A stretch of 64,000 bases of DNA from DATBAX01 sp963762965 (GCA_963762965.1 CAVXME010000001.1:1860001-1924000), one strand, 5' to 3'. Numbered from the stretch's first letter, positions 16,342-24,880 are shown. Numbers and translations are program-made. Notes: a model not told the origin generated them from the letters alone.

Positions 16342-17323
16342 GACCGACCGCATATTGACCTTCGCACAGGCTGTCCGGGAGGCACTCGCTGAAGAGATGC
16401 GTCGCGACTCGACTGTCTGCATTTTTGGCGAAGACGTCGCCGAGGCGGGAACACCCTTCAAAGTGCTGTCTGGGCTGGTCGAAGAATTCGGTACGGACCG
16501 TGTCATCGACACTCCAATTTCGGAAGCGGGTTTCACCGGGGTTGCCGTAGGCGCGGCGATGACAGGCATGCGCCCGGTCGCAGACATTATGTTTGGCGAC
16601 TTCCTCACCTTAGTGATGGACCAGATGGTGAACCAGGCGGCGAAGGTTCATTACATGTCCGGCGGCAAGTGGAAAGTTCCCATGGTCATGCGGACCACGA
16701 TGGGTGCAACGCGCCGATCGGCAGCCCAGCATTCACAGTCGCTTCATGCCTGGTTCAGTCATGTTCCCGGATTAAAAGTGGTGTTGCCATCGACGCCCTA
16801 CGATGCAAAGGGATTGTTGAAGACGGCGATCCGTGACGATAACCCGGTGGTTTTTTTCGAAGACAAGATGATGCACCACAAGTTGAAAGGCCCAGTTCCG
16901 GCGGAGGAATACACCCTCCCGTTCGGAGTGGCGGACGTGAAACGGGTGGGAAGCGATATCACTCTTGTTGGGACGAGCAGCATGGTGCAGGTGGCGCTAG
17001 GCGCTGCGGAATTGCTCGAAGAGGCGGGTATCAGCGCCGAAGTGATCGATCCGCGTACAACCTGGCCGCTCGATGAAAAAACTCTGATTGAGTCTGCCAA
17101 AAAAACTTCGCGGGCGATCGTTATCGACGAGGGCTATGGCAGGTACGGCGTCACGGCGGAGATTGCCGCGGTGATTGCGCAGGGAGCATTCTACGATCTC
17201 GACAAGCCGGTGCAACGGATGGGAGCCATGCACGTCCCCATCCCATTTTCTCCACCGCTGGAAGACGCAACCGTACCCACCGAGAAGACCGTGTTCGAAG
17301 CGGCGCGGGCACTTTGCGGATAA
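16328..17323 (+). CDS. 2-oxoacid dehydrogenase E1 component, beta subunit (PdhB/AcoB-like)
   Basis: This 331-residue partner of E1-alpha completes the thiamine-diphosphate active site. Visible hallmarks are 'FGEDVAEAGTPFKV' near the N-terminus, 'DTPISEAGFTGVAVGAAMTG', 'HSQSLHAWFSHVPGLKVV' and the C-terminal transketolase-like domain 'VIDPRTTWPLDEKTL'. I chose the ATG at 16328, which has GGAACAGG just upstream; ATG codons at 16313 and 16334 are alternatives. Overlap with E1-alpha implies coupled translation and equal stoichiometry. The M24-fold gene follows after 28 bp. Confidence 0.92.
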   Translation: MSMPETDRILTFAQAVREALAEEMRRDSTVCIFGEDVAEAGTPFKVLSGLVEEFGTDRVIDTPISEAGFTGVAVGAAMTGMRPVADIMFGDFLTLVMDQMVNQAAKVHYMSGGKWKVPMVMRTTMGATRRSAAQHSQSLHAWFSHVPGLKVVLPSTPYDAKGLLKTAIRDDNPVVFFEDKMMHHKLKGPVPAEEYTLPFGVADVKRVGSDITLVGTSSMVQVALGAAELLEEAGISAEVIDPRTTWPLDEKTLIESAKKTSRAIVIDEGYGRYGVTAEIAAVIAQGAFYDLDKPVQRMGAMHVPIPFSPPLEDATVPTEKTVFEAARALCG

Positions 17324-17351
17324 CCATGAAATCTGAAACAGGAGGCGTATC

Positions 17352-18695
17352 GTGGCGCTGAAAACTTATGGAACGATGGCAGTGGACTGGGAACAGCGAA
17401 TCGATTTCGACCGCCTCCGCCGCGAGCGCCTGCAACGGGCAAAAGATCTGCTGGCCAAGTCAGAGATGGGGTCTCTGCTCTGTTTTGACATGAACAATGT
17501 GCGCTACCTGACGTCCACGCACATCGGTTCCTGGGCGCAGGACAAGTGCAACCGCTTTACTCTTCTTCCGCAGAATGACGAACCTATTCTCTGGGATTTC
17601 GGATCAGCAGCCCGGCATCATCAGCTTTATTGCCCATGGCTCGGAGAACGCTCGCGGCCAGGAATCTCGATGCTGCGCGGCGCCATGTCCCCTGAAATGG
17701 GACGCGCCGAAGACGTCGCCAAAAAGATCCGCATTGAGCTCGAAATGCGTGGCCTGCACAAGGAGCCCGTCGGGATCGACATCATCGAACCGCCAGTATT
17801 GTTTGCATTGCAGCGCGAGGGCATCACGGTTGTGGATGGGCAACAGCTGATGTCGGATGCGCGGGTCATCAAGACGCAAGACGAAATCTCGTTGCTCAAC
17901 ACTTCAGCAATGATGGTCGACGCCGCCTACGACGAACTGTATCGCGCGATGAAGCCGGGAATGCGCGAAAACGAAGCCGTGGGACTGGTAAGCAAGGTGC
18001 TTTACGATCTCGGCTCAGAATATGTGGAAGCGGTGAATGCGATTTCGGGCGAACGTTGCAGCCCGCATCCTCACGTTTTTTCCGATCGTGTGCTGCGTCC
18101 GGGCGATCCCGTCTATTACGACATTCTGCATTCGTACATGGGATATCGCACTTGCTATTACCGGTGCTTCACCATCGGTTACGGATCGCATGCGATGGTC
18201 GATGCCTATAAAAGATGCCGCGATTATCTTGACGCCGCGATTGAACTGGTTCGTCCAGGCCGGACAACCGGCGAGATCGCTTCAGTATGGCCCAAAGCGC
18301 AGGACTTCGGCTTCCCCAACGAAGAAGCAGCCTTTGCGCTGCAATATGGTCACGGAATCGGTCTCGCGATTTGGGAGAAGCCGGTCATCAGCCGTCTGGT
18401 TTCGTTCGATCATCCCTACGAAATCAAGCCCGGAATGGTGTTTGCCCTGGAGACATTCTGGCCTTCGACAGACGGCTGGAGTGCGGCGCGTATCGAGGAA
18501 GAAATCGTGGTTACCGAAACTGGCCACGAGATCATCACGCGCTTTCCCGCGGAACAGCTTCTTGTTGCCGGAGCACATTATGTGACGGTGAACGGTCCGT
18601 TGCCTACCACTCGTGAAAACGAAGCGCCTCCAAGCCAACACGTACTTGAAATGATTGAAGCCAGTGCCAAGAAAGAAGTGGGCGTAATCCCTTAG
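17352..18695 (+). CDS. M24-fold (creatinase/aminopeptidase-P-like) protein with altered metal site
   Basis: This 447-residue protein has the two-domain layout of the M24 family: a creatinase-type N-domain (about 20-165) and a pita-bread C-domain (about 180-410). A GTG start follows GGAGGC. Normal M24 peptidases hold two metals with Asp, Asp, His, Glu, Glu. Here Asp257 (VYYDILH), His334 (YGHGIGL), Glu367 (FALETFW) and Glu382/383 (ARIEEEI) remain, but the second Asp is Cys268 (GYRTCYYR). It is thus unlikely to be a standard dinuclear peptidase and may bind one metal or none, like creatinase. From memory its layout also recalls the DddP branch of M24 lyases, but key DddP Asp residues are missing too. 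It sits between E1-beta and E2 genes, so it probably prepares the pathway substrate. Function not assigned. Confidence 0.8.
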   Translation: MALKTYGTMAVDWEQRIDFDRLRRERLQRAKDLLAKSEMGSLLCFDMNNVRYLTSTHIGSWAQDKCNRFTLLPQNDEPILWDFGSAARHHQLYCPWLGERSRPGISMLRGAMSPEMGRAEDVAKKIRIELEMRGLHKEPVGIDIIEPPVLFALQREGITVVDGQQLMSDARVIKTQDEISLLNTSAMMVDAAYDELYRAMKPGMRENEAVGLVSKVLYDLGSEYVEAVNAISGERCSPHPHVFSDRVLRPGDPVYYDILHSYMGYRTCYYRCFTIGYGSHAMVDAYKRCRDYLDAAIELVRPGRTTGEIASVWPKAQDFGFPNEEAAFALQYGHGIGLAIWEKPVISRLVSFDHPYEIKPGMVFALETFWPSTDGWSAARIEEEIVVTETGHEIITRFPAEQLLVAGAHYVTVNGPLPTTRENEAPPSQHVLEMIEASAKKEVGVIP

Positions 18696-18726
18696 CAGAT
18701 ATTTTTCTGTGAACTTCCCCACCAAT

Positions 18727-19917
18727 ATGGCTTTCAGCGTAGTCATGCCCGCTCTCGAGATGGGCCAGGAAACTGGGAAACTGGTGGCTTGGCGAAAGAA
18801 AGAGGGCGAAACCGTCGTCAAAGGCGAACCACTACTCGAAGTAGAGACGGATAAGGCTGTTCTCGAAGTCGAAGCCCCAGCAGATGGCATTCTCACGGGA
18901 GTGAACGCTCAGGAAGGTGCCGTAATTCCAGTAGGCCAGACGGTTGCATGGATTGTTCGCCCCGGCGAGCAAATTCCAAAAGAGGCTACTCCGTCCGATT
19001 CCGCGGAAGCAACAAGCTCGGCAGCTCCAGGTTCCTCGACACAACCGAATACTCCACTACCAGCCACAACCGGCGGAAGGATTTCGCCGAAAGCTCGTCG
19101 CCTTGCGAAAGAACATGGCATCGACATCAACACCGTGCGTGGCTCAGGCGCGGATGGAGAAGTTATTGCCTCCGACATTCAAGCCGTCGTTTACTCGAAA
19201 ACGGTCACTCCGCCGGAGACGCATCCGGAGCAAGTCACCGAAACACTGAGTGCGACCGGGCGGCTGATGGCCGAACGAACTACGCAGAGTTGGACCACAG
19301 TGCCTCACTTCTTCCTCGTACGCGAGATCGAGACCACCCAACTAATCAAAGCGCGTGAAAAGCTAGGCCCTGCGCTGAAAGATGCGCGCGGAGTGAAGCT
19401 TACCCATACCGATCTCCTTGTGGCGCTGGTGGCCCATGCGCTGACAAAGCATCCGCGGATGAATGCCAGCTGGAATGGAAATGGGATTCACTTCAACCCA
19501 CAAATCAATATCGGTATAGCTATGGCCGTGCAGGATGGCGTCGTGGCTGCCGTCATTCAGAAAGCGAACGTCGTTGACCTCGGAGAAATTGCTGGGCAAC
19601 GAACGGAACTGACCGAACGGGCTCGAGCCAAAAAATTGCGCCCATCGGATATTGCGAACGGAACGTTCACCATCAGCAATCTCGGCATGTATCAAATCGA
19701 TGCTTTCAATGCCATCATCACTCCGCCACAAGCCGCAATTCTTGCCGTGGGCCGCATTGCCGATCGTGTAGTCGCCATCGAAGGCCGTCCTGAAGTCCGC
19801 CCCATGATGACGTTGACTCTTTCCTGCGACCACCGAGTTGTGGATGGCGCGCACGCAGCACTCTTCCTGCAAGAACTGGCGGAAGTCATTCGTGAACCGG
19901 AGAAGTGGCTGCGATGA
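18727..19917 (+). CDS. Dihydrolipoamide acyltransferase E2 component
   Basis: A 396-residue E2 core with domains in the usual order: one lipoyl domain (1-78, lipoylated Lys43 in VETDKAVLE), a Ser/Pro/Thr/Ala linker, a peripheral subunit-binding domain (about 120-152, 'ISPKARRLAKEHGID'), a second linker, and the acyltransferase domain with the active-site His-x3-Asp-Gly in 'LSCDHRVVDGAHA'. It accepts the acyl group from E1 and forms acyl-CoA. The single lipoyl domain resembles AcoC or small E2s. I used the ATG before AFSVVMPALEMG; a GTG 18 bases earlier is possible. No dihydrolipoamide dehydrogenase (E3) gene is nearby, so E3 must come from elsewhere in the genome. Confidence 0.92.
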   Translation: MAFSVVMPALEMGQETGKLVAWRKKEGETVVKGEPLLEVETDKAVLEVEAPADGILTGVNAQEGAVIPVGQTVAWIVRPGEQIPKEATPSDSAEATSSAAPGSSTQPNTPLPATTGGRISPKARRLAKEHGIDINTVRGSGADGEVIASDIQAVVYSKTVTPPETHPEQVTETLSATGRLMAERTTQSWTTVPHFFLVREIETTQLIKAREKLGPALKDARGVKLTHTDLLVALVAHALTKHPRMNASWNGNGIHFNPQINIGIAMAVQDGVVAAVIQKANVVDLGEIAGQRTELTERARAKKLRPSDIANGTFTISNLGMYQIDAFNAIITPPQAAILAVGRIADRVVAIEGRPEVRPMMTLTLSCDHRVVDGAHAALFLQELAEVIREPEKWLR

Positions 19918-19975
19918 TCACGCTGGCATGCAGGAACGTACGACCTAAACGGCAGTTCGAACAGGAGAATTCCTA

Positions 19976-21319
19976 GTGACCAGTTCCGACGCCGCGCCCC
20001 CGGCCGCATCCGTGATCGCGACTTCAGATCCGCGCAAACGCCGCCCTTTCTACGCAAATTTGTGGGTCCAAGTCATTGCCGCGATGGTCTTCGCGATTGT
20101 TCTCGGCTATTTCGACCCAGAAAAAGCGATCGCCATGAAGCCCCTCGGCGACGCTTTTATCCGGCTGATTACGATGATCATCACTTTGATCATCTTCTGT
20201 ACGGTCGTCTCCGGAATCGCCGGGATGCAGGACATGAAAAAAGTCGGCCGGGTAGGCGGTAAGGCGCTGTTGTACTTCGAAATCGTATCCACGCTGGCGC
20301 TGTTAATCGGACTGGTTGTAGGGAATGTCGCCCGGCTGGGAGAAGGGTTCAACGTGAATCCGGCCACACTCGATGCCAAGGCGGTGGCCGAATATGCCGG
20401 CCAGGCAAAAGCCCAAACCGTGACCGAGTTTCTGTTGCATATCATTCCGACCACGGTAGTCGACGCCTTTGCTAAGGGTGACATCCTTCAGGTCCTGCTG
20501 GTTTCGGTGATATTTGGCTTCGCCTTGTCTGCCATGAAGGCCCGCTGCAAGCTGCTCGTCGATCTACTCGATGCATTGACGCGTGCAGTTTTCGGAGTGG
20601 TCAATATCGTGATGCGGTTCGCGCCCATCGGCGCTTTCGGTGCCATGGCATTCACGATTGGCAAGTATGGGATTGTGTCGATCGGCCCGCTGGCCAAGTT
20701 GATCGGCGCCTTTTATATCACGTCCATTCTTTTTGTCCTGATCGTGCTGGGCGCGATTGCTCGCCTGGCCGGTTTCAGCATCATCAAGTTCCTGTTGTAC
20801 ATCAAGGAGGAAATATTGCTGGTGCTGGCGATCAGTTCGTCGGAGCCTGCACTCCCCACCCTGATGGAGAAGCTGGAGAAACTCGGTTGTTCGAAATCAC
20901 TTGTAGGATTAGTCGTCCCGGCGGGCTACACGTTTAACACCGATGGCAGCAGTCTATATATGACCATGGCCACGCTCTTCGTAGCCCAGGCAACGAACAT
21001 CCATTTGACGGCCATGCAGCAGTTCACGATCTTCGCGGTGGCGGTCTTGACTTCGAAGGGAGCAAGCGGCGTTCAGGGCGCTTCTTTTATTGCGCTGGTA
21101 GGAACATTGTCGGTGATTCCGACAATTCCGGTCGCGGGCATGGCTTTGATTCTCGGGATCGACCGCTTTATGAGCATGTTTCGCGCGCTGGTCAACATGA
21201 TCGGCAACGGTGTCGCGACGCTCGTCGTGGCGCGATGGGAAAAGGAATTTGATGGCAATGCCTTGCGCAATAATCTTAACCGGACGCTGCCTGGGACTGC
21301 CGATGCCCTTGATCTTTGA
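19976..21319 (+). CDS. Dicarboxylate/amino acid:cation symporter (DctA/GltP family)
   Basis: A 447-residue inner-membrane secondary transporter of the DAACS family, which imports dicarboxylates or acidic amino acids with Na+ or H+. The serine-rich re-entrant loop reads 'AISSSEPALPTLMEKLEKLG', and the conserved unwound TM7 region reads 'GYTFNTDGSSLYMT'. About eight membrane helices and a short polar N-terminal extension are visible. The start is GTG after AGGAGAATTCCTA. It follows E2 by 58 bp and likely brings in the substrate or an intermediate of the cluster. The family implies a small anionic compound. Confidence 0.92.
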   Translation: MTSSDAAPPAASVIATSDPRKRRPFYANLWVQVIAAMVFAIVLGYFDPEKAIAMKPLGDAFIRLITMIITLIIFCTVVSGIAGMQDMKKVGRVGGKALLYFEIVSTLALLIGLVVGNVARLGEGFNVNPATLDAKAVAEYAGQAKAQTVTEFLLHIIPTTVVDAFAKGDILQVLLVSVIFGFALSAMKARCKLLVDLLDALTRAVFGVVNIVMRFAPIGAFGAMAFTIGKYGIVSIGPLAKLIGAFYITSILFVLIVLGAIARLAGFSIIKFLLYIKEEILLVLAISSSEPALPTLMEKLEKLGCSKSLVGLVVPAGYTFNTDGSSLYMTMATLFVAQATNIHLTAMQQFTIFAVAVLTSKGASGVQGASFIALVGTLSVIPTIPVAGMALILGIDRFMSMFRALVNMIGNGVATLVVARWEKEFDGNALRNNLNRTLPGTADALDL

Positions 21320-21463
21320 GGATCGACGCCCGTCCTTTTTAAAATCCTCCGCCATAAACCGGCCCTAAACGAGTACTATCGGTCGCTTCAGTTACCACCG
21401 TGCATTGTGAATTATTTACCAAGCGTTAAGATGAGCATCGGTGGCATGGGGAGAGGATCGACT

Positions 21464-21826
21464 ATGACTTTGAAGTTATGTTGGGGAATGCTCTGCGTGT
21501 GTATGGCTGCCTGTTGTGCGCTAGCGCAAGACGCGACGAAAGTCGAACCAAAACATTACAAACTGGCTTTTGAGAATGAGAGCGTGCAGGTGGTGGACGT
21601 TCACTATGGCCCGCACGAGAAATCCGGGATGCACGAACATCCGGGCGGTGTGGTCGTTTACATCACCGGGGGACATATCAGGTTCACGGACCAGAACGGC
21701 AACACAAAAGAAGTGTATGCCAAGGCCGGCGAAGCAAGGTTTTTCCCGCCCTTCAAACACAGAGTGGAAAACTTGGGGGACAAGCCCTTCGATGCTGTCT
21801 ATGTTGGACTGAAGGTGAAACCCTGA
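21464..21826 (+). CDS. Secreted cupin-domain protein
   Basis: A 120-residue protein with a signal peptide (about 1-21, ending ALAQ) and a single cupin barrel. Cupin motif 1 is 'GPHEKSGMHEHPGGVVVYIT' with metal-binding His residues; motif 2 is 'GEARFFPPFKHRVENLG'. Small single cupins of this kind bind a metal or a small ligand, and activity is unassigned. I chose the ATG before TLKLCWGM, preceded by GGGGAGAGG; an in-frame start at 21407 would put 19 polar residues ahead of the signal peptide. It is separated from the symporter by 144 bp and may have its own promoter. Confidence 0.75.
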   Translation: MTLKLCWGMLCVCMAACCALAQDATKVEPKHYKLAFENESVQVVDVHYGPHEKSGMHEHPGGVVVYITGGHIRFTDQNGNTKEVYAKAGEARFFPPFKHRVENLGDKPFDAVYVGLKVKP

Positions 21827-22219
21827 AATGCAGGCGGTAGTGATTCGAAAAAACTAGTCCGAGCGCTCAAATTAGGTCTCGCCGGACATGCTGACCAATC
21901 GCGCTTTCATCATGATCTGTGTCATTGGCTGGGTTCGTCGAGTATCTCGCGCAAAAAGTGAAATTTCAATAAACGCTGGAATCTGGTTCGGGACCAGGGG
22001 CCGGAGGCTCAAATCCCCTCTGCCGCGCTGGAGGGCACAGCAAGTTTCCAGGCAATAACCTCACGCCGCATCCCCTAAGTCGTGGGACACCTCGAACGGT
22101 AGAAAAGTTCCCCGAAAAGCGGCGGGTGAACCCGATTTTTCTTGGGATTTTTTCTGCATGGAACGGGCCGCGGCCATGCGCCGTGGTGTCTTTACTGATA
22201 TCCATTTCAGGAGGGCACC
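21827..22219. other. Spacer containing the tRNA-Pro fragment
   Basis: No gene is supported. The spacer holds the degenerate tRNA-Pro 3' half at 21983-22026. The final bases carry the ribosome-binding site AGGAGGGCACC of the TonB-like gene. Minus-strand frames here read the antisense of the tRNA fragment (RGFEPPAPGPEPD) and are artefacts. Confidence 0.7.
21983..22026 (+). pseudogene. Degenerate 3' half of tRNA-Pro (possible attachment-site scar)
   Basis: The first 18 bases, CTGGTTCGGGACCAGGGG, are identical to 6690-6707 of the intact tRNA-Pro gene. The following T-arm region matches with one deleted base and about five substitutions (CGGAGGCTCAAATCCCCTCT against CGGAGGTTCAAATCCTCTCT). The acceptor/D-arm half is absent and the T stem no longer pairs fully, so it cannot be a tRNA. 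Same orientation as the intact gene, 15.3 kb away. Confidence 0.8.
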
Positions 22220-22933
22220 ATGTTTACTGAATCGCTTTGTGACTCTCGCTTTGACCATCGTTCCCGCCGCTTGACCACACTGGTTTCGTTTGGGTTGCAG
22301 GCGCTCGCGGTGAGCGTACTGCTGGCGTTGCCCTTTCTTTCAACCAAGAACCTGCCGGAGTTATCGTTTGCCACGCACTTGATGGTCCCGATGACGCAGG
22401 CAGCAGTGACGGCGGGGCCCGTCCAGCAGCAAGAAGCCAGTGCTGCCACGAATATCGTGGCGGTCCACGTCCTGGCTGCGCCAGATCACATCCCACACGG
22501 CGTGTCACAAACAGATGAGAATGAGGCGGCGCCTCCGAGTCTTAATATCGGGAATGCAAATAGAGAAGGAAGCGGCAATCCCCTGGGAGTGCTCACCTCC
22601 ACCGGAGACGTTGGCTCTGTGCCTATACTCGCGCAGGCTCCAGTCTCGCATCTGGTGGTTTCCGTCATGATGGAGGGAAACCTGGTCCATCGGGTGCAAC
22701 CGCAGTACCCGACGATCGCGATGGAGACGCATACCCAGGGAGCCGTCGTGCTCCATGCCGTGATCAGCCGGGAGGGAGACATCGAGAACTTGCAGGTGAT
22801 CAGCGGACATCCCATGCTGGTGAAGGCCGCCGTGGACGCAGTCCGGCAGTGGCATTACAAGCCGTATTATCTCAACCACCAACCGGTGGAAGTGGAAACG
22901 CAAATCACGGTGAATTTCACGCTGGGCGGGTAA
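22220..22933 (+). CDS. TonB-like protein (energy transducer C-terminal domain)
   Basis: A 237-residue protein with a strong Shine-Dalgarno (AGGAGG) seven bases before the ATG. A cytoplasmic tail precedes one membrane helix (about 20-41, 'LVSFGLQALAVSVLLALPFL'), then a linker (about 45-140) not especially Pro-rich, then a TonB C-terminal domain (about 145-235) with the landmarks 'RVQPQYPTIAMETHTQGAVV' and 'AVRQWHYKPYYLNHQPVEVE'. Such proteins span the periplasm and drive TonB-dependent receptors. The absence of a clear Lys/Pro-rich spacer and of exbB/exbD nearby means a non-canonical role is possible. It lies just beyond the tRNA fragment. Confidence 0.8.
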   Translation: MFTESLCDSRFDHRSRRLTTLVSFGLQALAVSVLLALPFLSTKNLPELSFATHLMVPMTQAAVTAGPVQQQEASAATNIVAVHVLAAPDHIPHGVSQTDENEAAPPSLNIGNANREGSGNPLGVLTSTGDVGSVPILAQAPVSHLVVSVMMEGNLVHRVQPQYPTIAMETHTQGAVVLHAVISREGDIENLQVISGHPMLVKAAVDAVRQWHYKPYYLNHQPVEVETQITVNFTLGG

Positions 22934-23015
22934 GGACTGCCCGCATTGTCTTTCGCGGCGCGTGGGAGTAGCCCTGCGGTAACCTGAGGACAGCGGACGC
23001 GGCCCCTATAATCAA

Positions 23016-24194
23016 ATGGAAGTGGCTACCGTAGAAATAGCGAAACGCACAGCGACGCGTCCCACCTGGGCCGAAGTCTCGCTCGGGCACCTGCGGCACA
23101 ATTTTCGCGTGGTGCAGCAGCATGTGAAAGATGGAGTGGCCGTGTGTGCCGTGGTAAAAGCGGACGCTTACGGGCACGGCGCCGTGGAGTGTGCGCGGGC
23201 CTTGCAAGACGAGGGAGCACGCTGGCTGGGCGTGACCTCACTCGACGAAGCTATCCCGTTGCGCGAGGCCGGGGTGCAGACCCGCATTCTGCTGATGACC
23301 GGTTTCTGGCGCGGCGAAGAAGAGGAAATTGTCCGGCTCGGATTGACCCCCACGGTCTGGGAGCCGGGACAGATCGAATTACTGGAGAAAGCCGCGGTAA
23401 GGCTCGGTGTTTCTCAGCATTCGGTTCACTTGAAGGTCGATACCGGCATGGGGCGCCTCGGTGTCGCGCCCGAAGACCTGCCACAAATTTATGCCGCGTT
23501 GAAAACCTCCCCTCATCTTGTGTTGGAAGGACTTTCCACGCATCTGGCGTCTTCCGAAGTGCTGGATGCTCCGTCCGTGGACGAACAGTTGAAGCGCTTT
23601 GAAGAAGTCCGGCGTGGGGTGCGGAGTGAGGGCTTTGCTCCGTCACTGATTCACGCCGCGAATACCAATGCAGCCATTTCGCGGCCTGAATCCTTGTACA
23701 CCATGGTGCGGCCGGGTCTCGCTCTCTATGGATACTATCTACCTTTTGAAAGAGCAGGAAGGGAAGTCAGCGGCGGAAAGTTGCGCCTGGCGATCAAGCC
23801 GGTGCTGACCTGGAAAACGCGCATACTTTCATTACGGAACATGAAGGCGAATCAAGCCTTGGGATATGGCGGCACTTATATCACCAAGGCTCCCGCAAGA
23901 ATTGCGGTGCTTCCCGTCGGCTACGCCGATGGATTCAACCGCCAGCTCTATTCTGGTGGCCGCGTCATTGTGCGAGAAAATTACGCGCCGATCGTCGGGC
24001 GCATTTCCATGGATCTGACTTTGGTCGACGTCACCGGAATTTCAGGCGTGGCCGTGGGAGATGAAGTGGTTCTATTGGGTTCAGTCGATGGACTCAACGT
24101 CGATGCCCGCGAACATGCCCGGCTGGCGAATACCAATCCCTACGAAATTCTTTGCGGGATATCGAAGAGGGTGCCCAGGAAGTATGGCAATTAA
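23016..24194 (+). CDS. alr: Alanine racemase
   Basis: This 392-residue PLP enzyme interconverts L- and D-alanine for peptidoglycan. The PLP-binding Lys48 sits in VVKADAYGHG near the N-terminus of the TIM barrel. The C-terminal beta domain carries the catalytic Tyr motif (LPVGYADGFNR) and GRISMDLT. 'MVRPGLALYGYYL' is also typical. Length is normal. The start is the ATG at MEVATVEI; a weaker inner start is possible because the conserved part begins near TWAEVSL. Its last four bases overlap the end of brnA on the other strand, so the two genes converge with no terminator between them. Confidence 0.95.
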   Translation: MEVATVEIAKRTATRPTWAEVSLGHLRHNFRVVQQHVKDGVAVCAVVKADAYGHGAVECARALQDEGARWLGVTSLDEAIPLREAGVQTRILLMTGFWRGEEEEIVRLGLTPTVWEPGQIELLEKAAVRLGVSQHSVHLKVDTGMGRLGVAPEDLPQIYAALKTSPHLVLEGLSTHLASSEVLDAPSVDEQLKRFEEVRRGVRSEGFAPSLIHAANTNAAISRPESLYTMVRPGLALYGYYLPFERAGREVSGGKLRLAIKPVLTWKTRILSLRNMKANQALGYGGTYITKAPARIAVLPVGYADGFNRQLYSGGRVIVRENYAPIVGRISMDLTLVDVTGISGVAVGDEVVLLGSVDGLNVDAREHARLANTNPYEILCGISKRVPRKYGN

Positions 24195-24466
24195 CCGGCC
24201 TTGCCCTTGCGGGCTTCAACATATTTTCGCAGAACCGCATTTATCGTTGTCTGATAACCCCTGCCATGCCTGCGAAAAAAGGCAAGCACATCTGGATCGA
24301 TGCGCAAAGTAATTTGCTTCTTCTTGCCGGGCCAAAGTATTGCATGCGCAAAAAAGTCCGTCCCTTGCTTTGGAATGTCCGAATAGTCAATGTCCTCGTC
24401 CCGGAGCGCGTCAATTCGCTTCCAGTCCGTCCTGGATCGCTTTTTCGTATTGTTCCCGCTCTTCAT
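24191..24466 (-). CDS. brnA: Antitoxin BrnA
   Basis: A 91-residue antitoxin of the BrnTA type II system. The N-terminal linker 'DWKRIDALRDEDIDYSDIP' is the BrnA hallmark. The C-terminal ribbon-helix-helix part 'KKQITLRIDPDVLAFFRRHG', with its conserved 'TTINAVLRKYVEA' continuation, binds DNA and neutralises the toxin. The only available ATG lies 56 bases inside brnT, so the two reading frames overlap. It converges with alr. Confidence 0.88.
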   Translation of the reverse strand: MKSGNNTKKRSRTDWKRIDALRDEDIDYSDIPKQGTDFFAHAILWPGKKKQITLRIDPDVLAFFRRHGRGYQTTINAVLRKYVEARKGKAG

Positions 24467-24731
24467 GATCTGCCTTTCTCAGCGAGATGATGCGGATTGT
24501 ATCTTGCGAGCGTTCTGCGAACGCTACAAAGGCAGCGCGGCCCTGAATCATCCCAATTCCAACCCATCGCTCCTCGCCGTAGTCCTCAGCCGTATCAGGA
24601 CGAACAAGAAGAGCGCCACGGAACATTTCTTCCGCTTCGGCGAAATGGAACCCGTGTTTTCGTATGTTGGCCCGGTTCTTGGCTTCGTCCCACTCAAACT
24701 TCAAAGGGATTGCATTTGAATCGGCATCCAT
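24411..24731 (-). CDS. brnT: Ribonuclease toxin BrnT
   Basis: A 106-residue RelE-fold ribonuclease toxin. The family pattern is intact: 'FEWDEAKNRANIRKHGFHFA' near the N-terminus, 'YGEERWVGIGMIQGR' in the middle, and 'RIISLRKADHEEREQYE' at the end, which carries the catalytic Arg and polar residues. Toxin first, then antitoxin, is the usual brnTA order. A short palindrome GTAGCTAC upstream (24831-24838) could take part in autoregulation, but it is too short to claim. Confidence 0.88.
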   Translation of the reverse strand: MDADSNAIPLKFEWDEAKNRANIRKHGFHFAEAEEMFRGALLVRPDTAEDYGEERWVGIGMIQGRAAFVAFAERSQDTIRIISLRKADHEEREQYEKAIQDGLEAN

Positions 24732-24880
24732 AGGGTCGCCTCAATGCTGGATTGTTCACAGATGGCCCCTCGATACCGACTAGAGTTCCCAGTCATGCCT
24801 TGCTTACTATTTTAGTGTAACTCCAAATGTAGCTACGTGTCAATGCTCGAACTAGAACCTGAACCGTCCCTTCGCTGGCC

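Noticed and set aside
21966..22205. Minus-strand frame with RGFEPPAPGPEPD
   Set aside because: Antisense of the degenerate tRNA-Pro fragment; no ribosome-binding site or domain.
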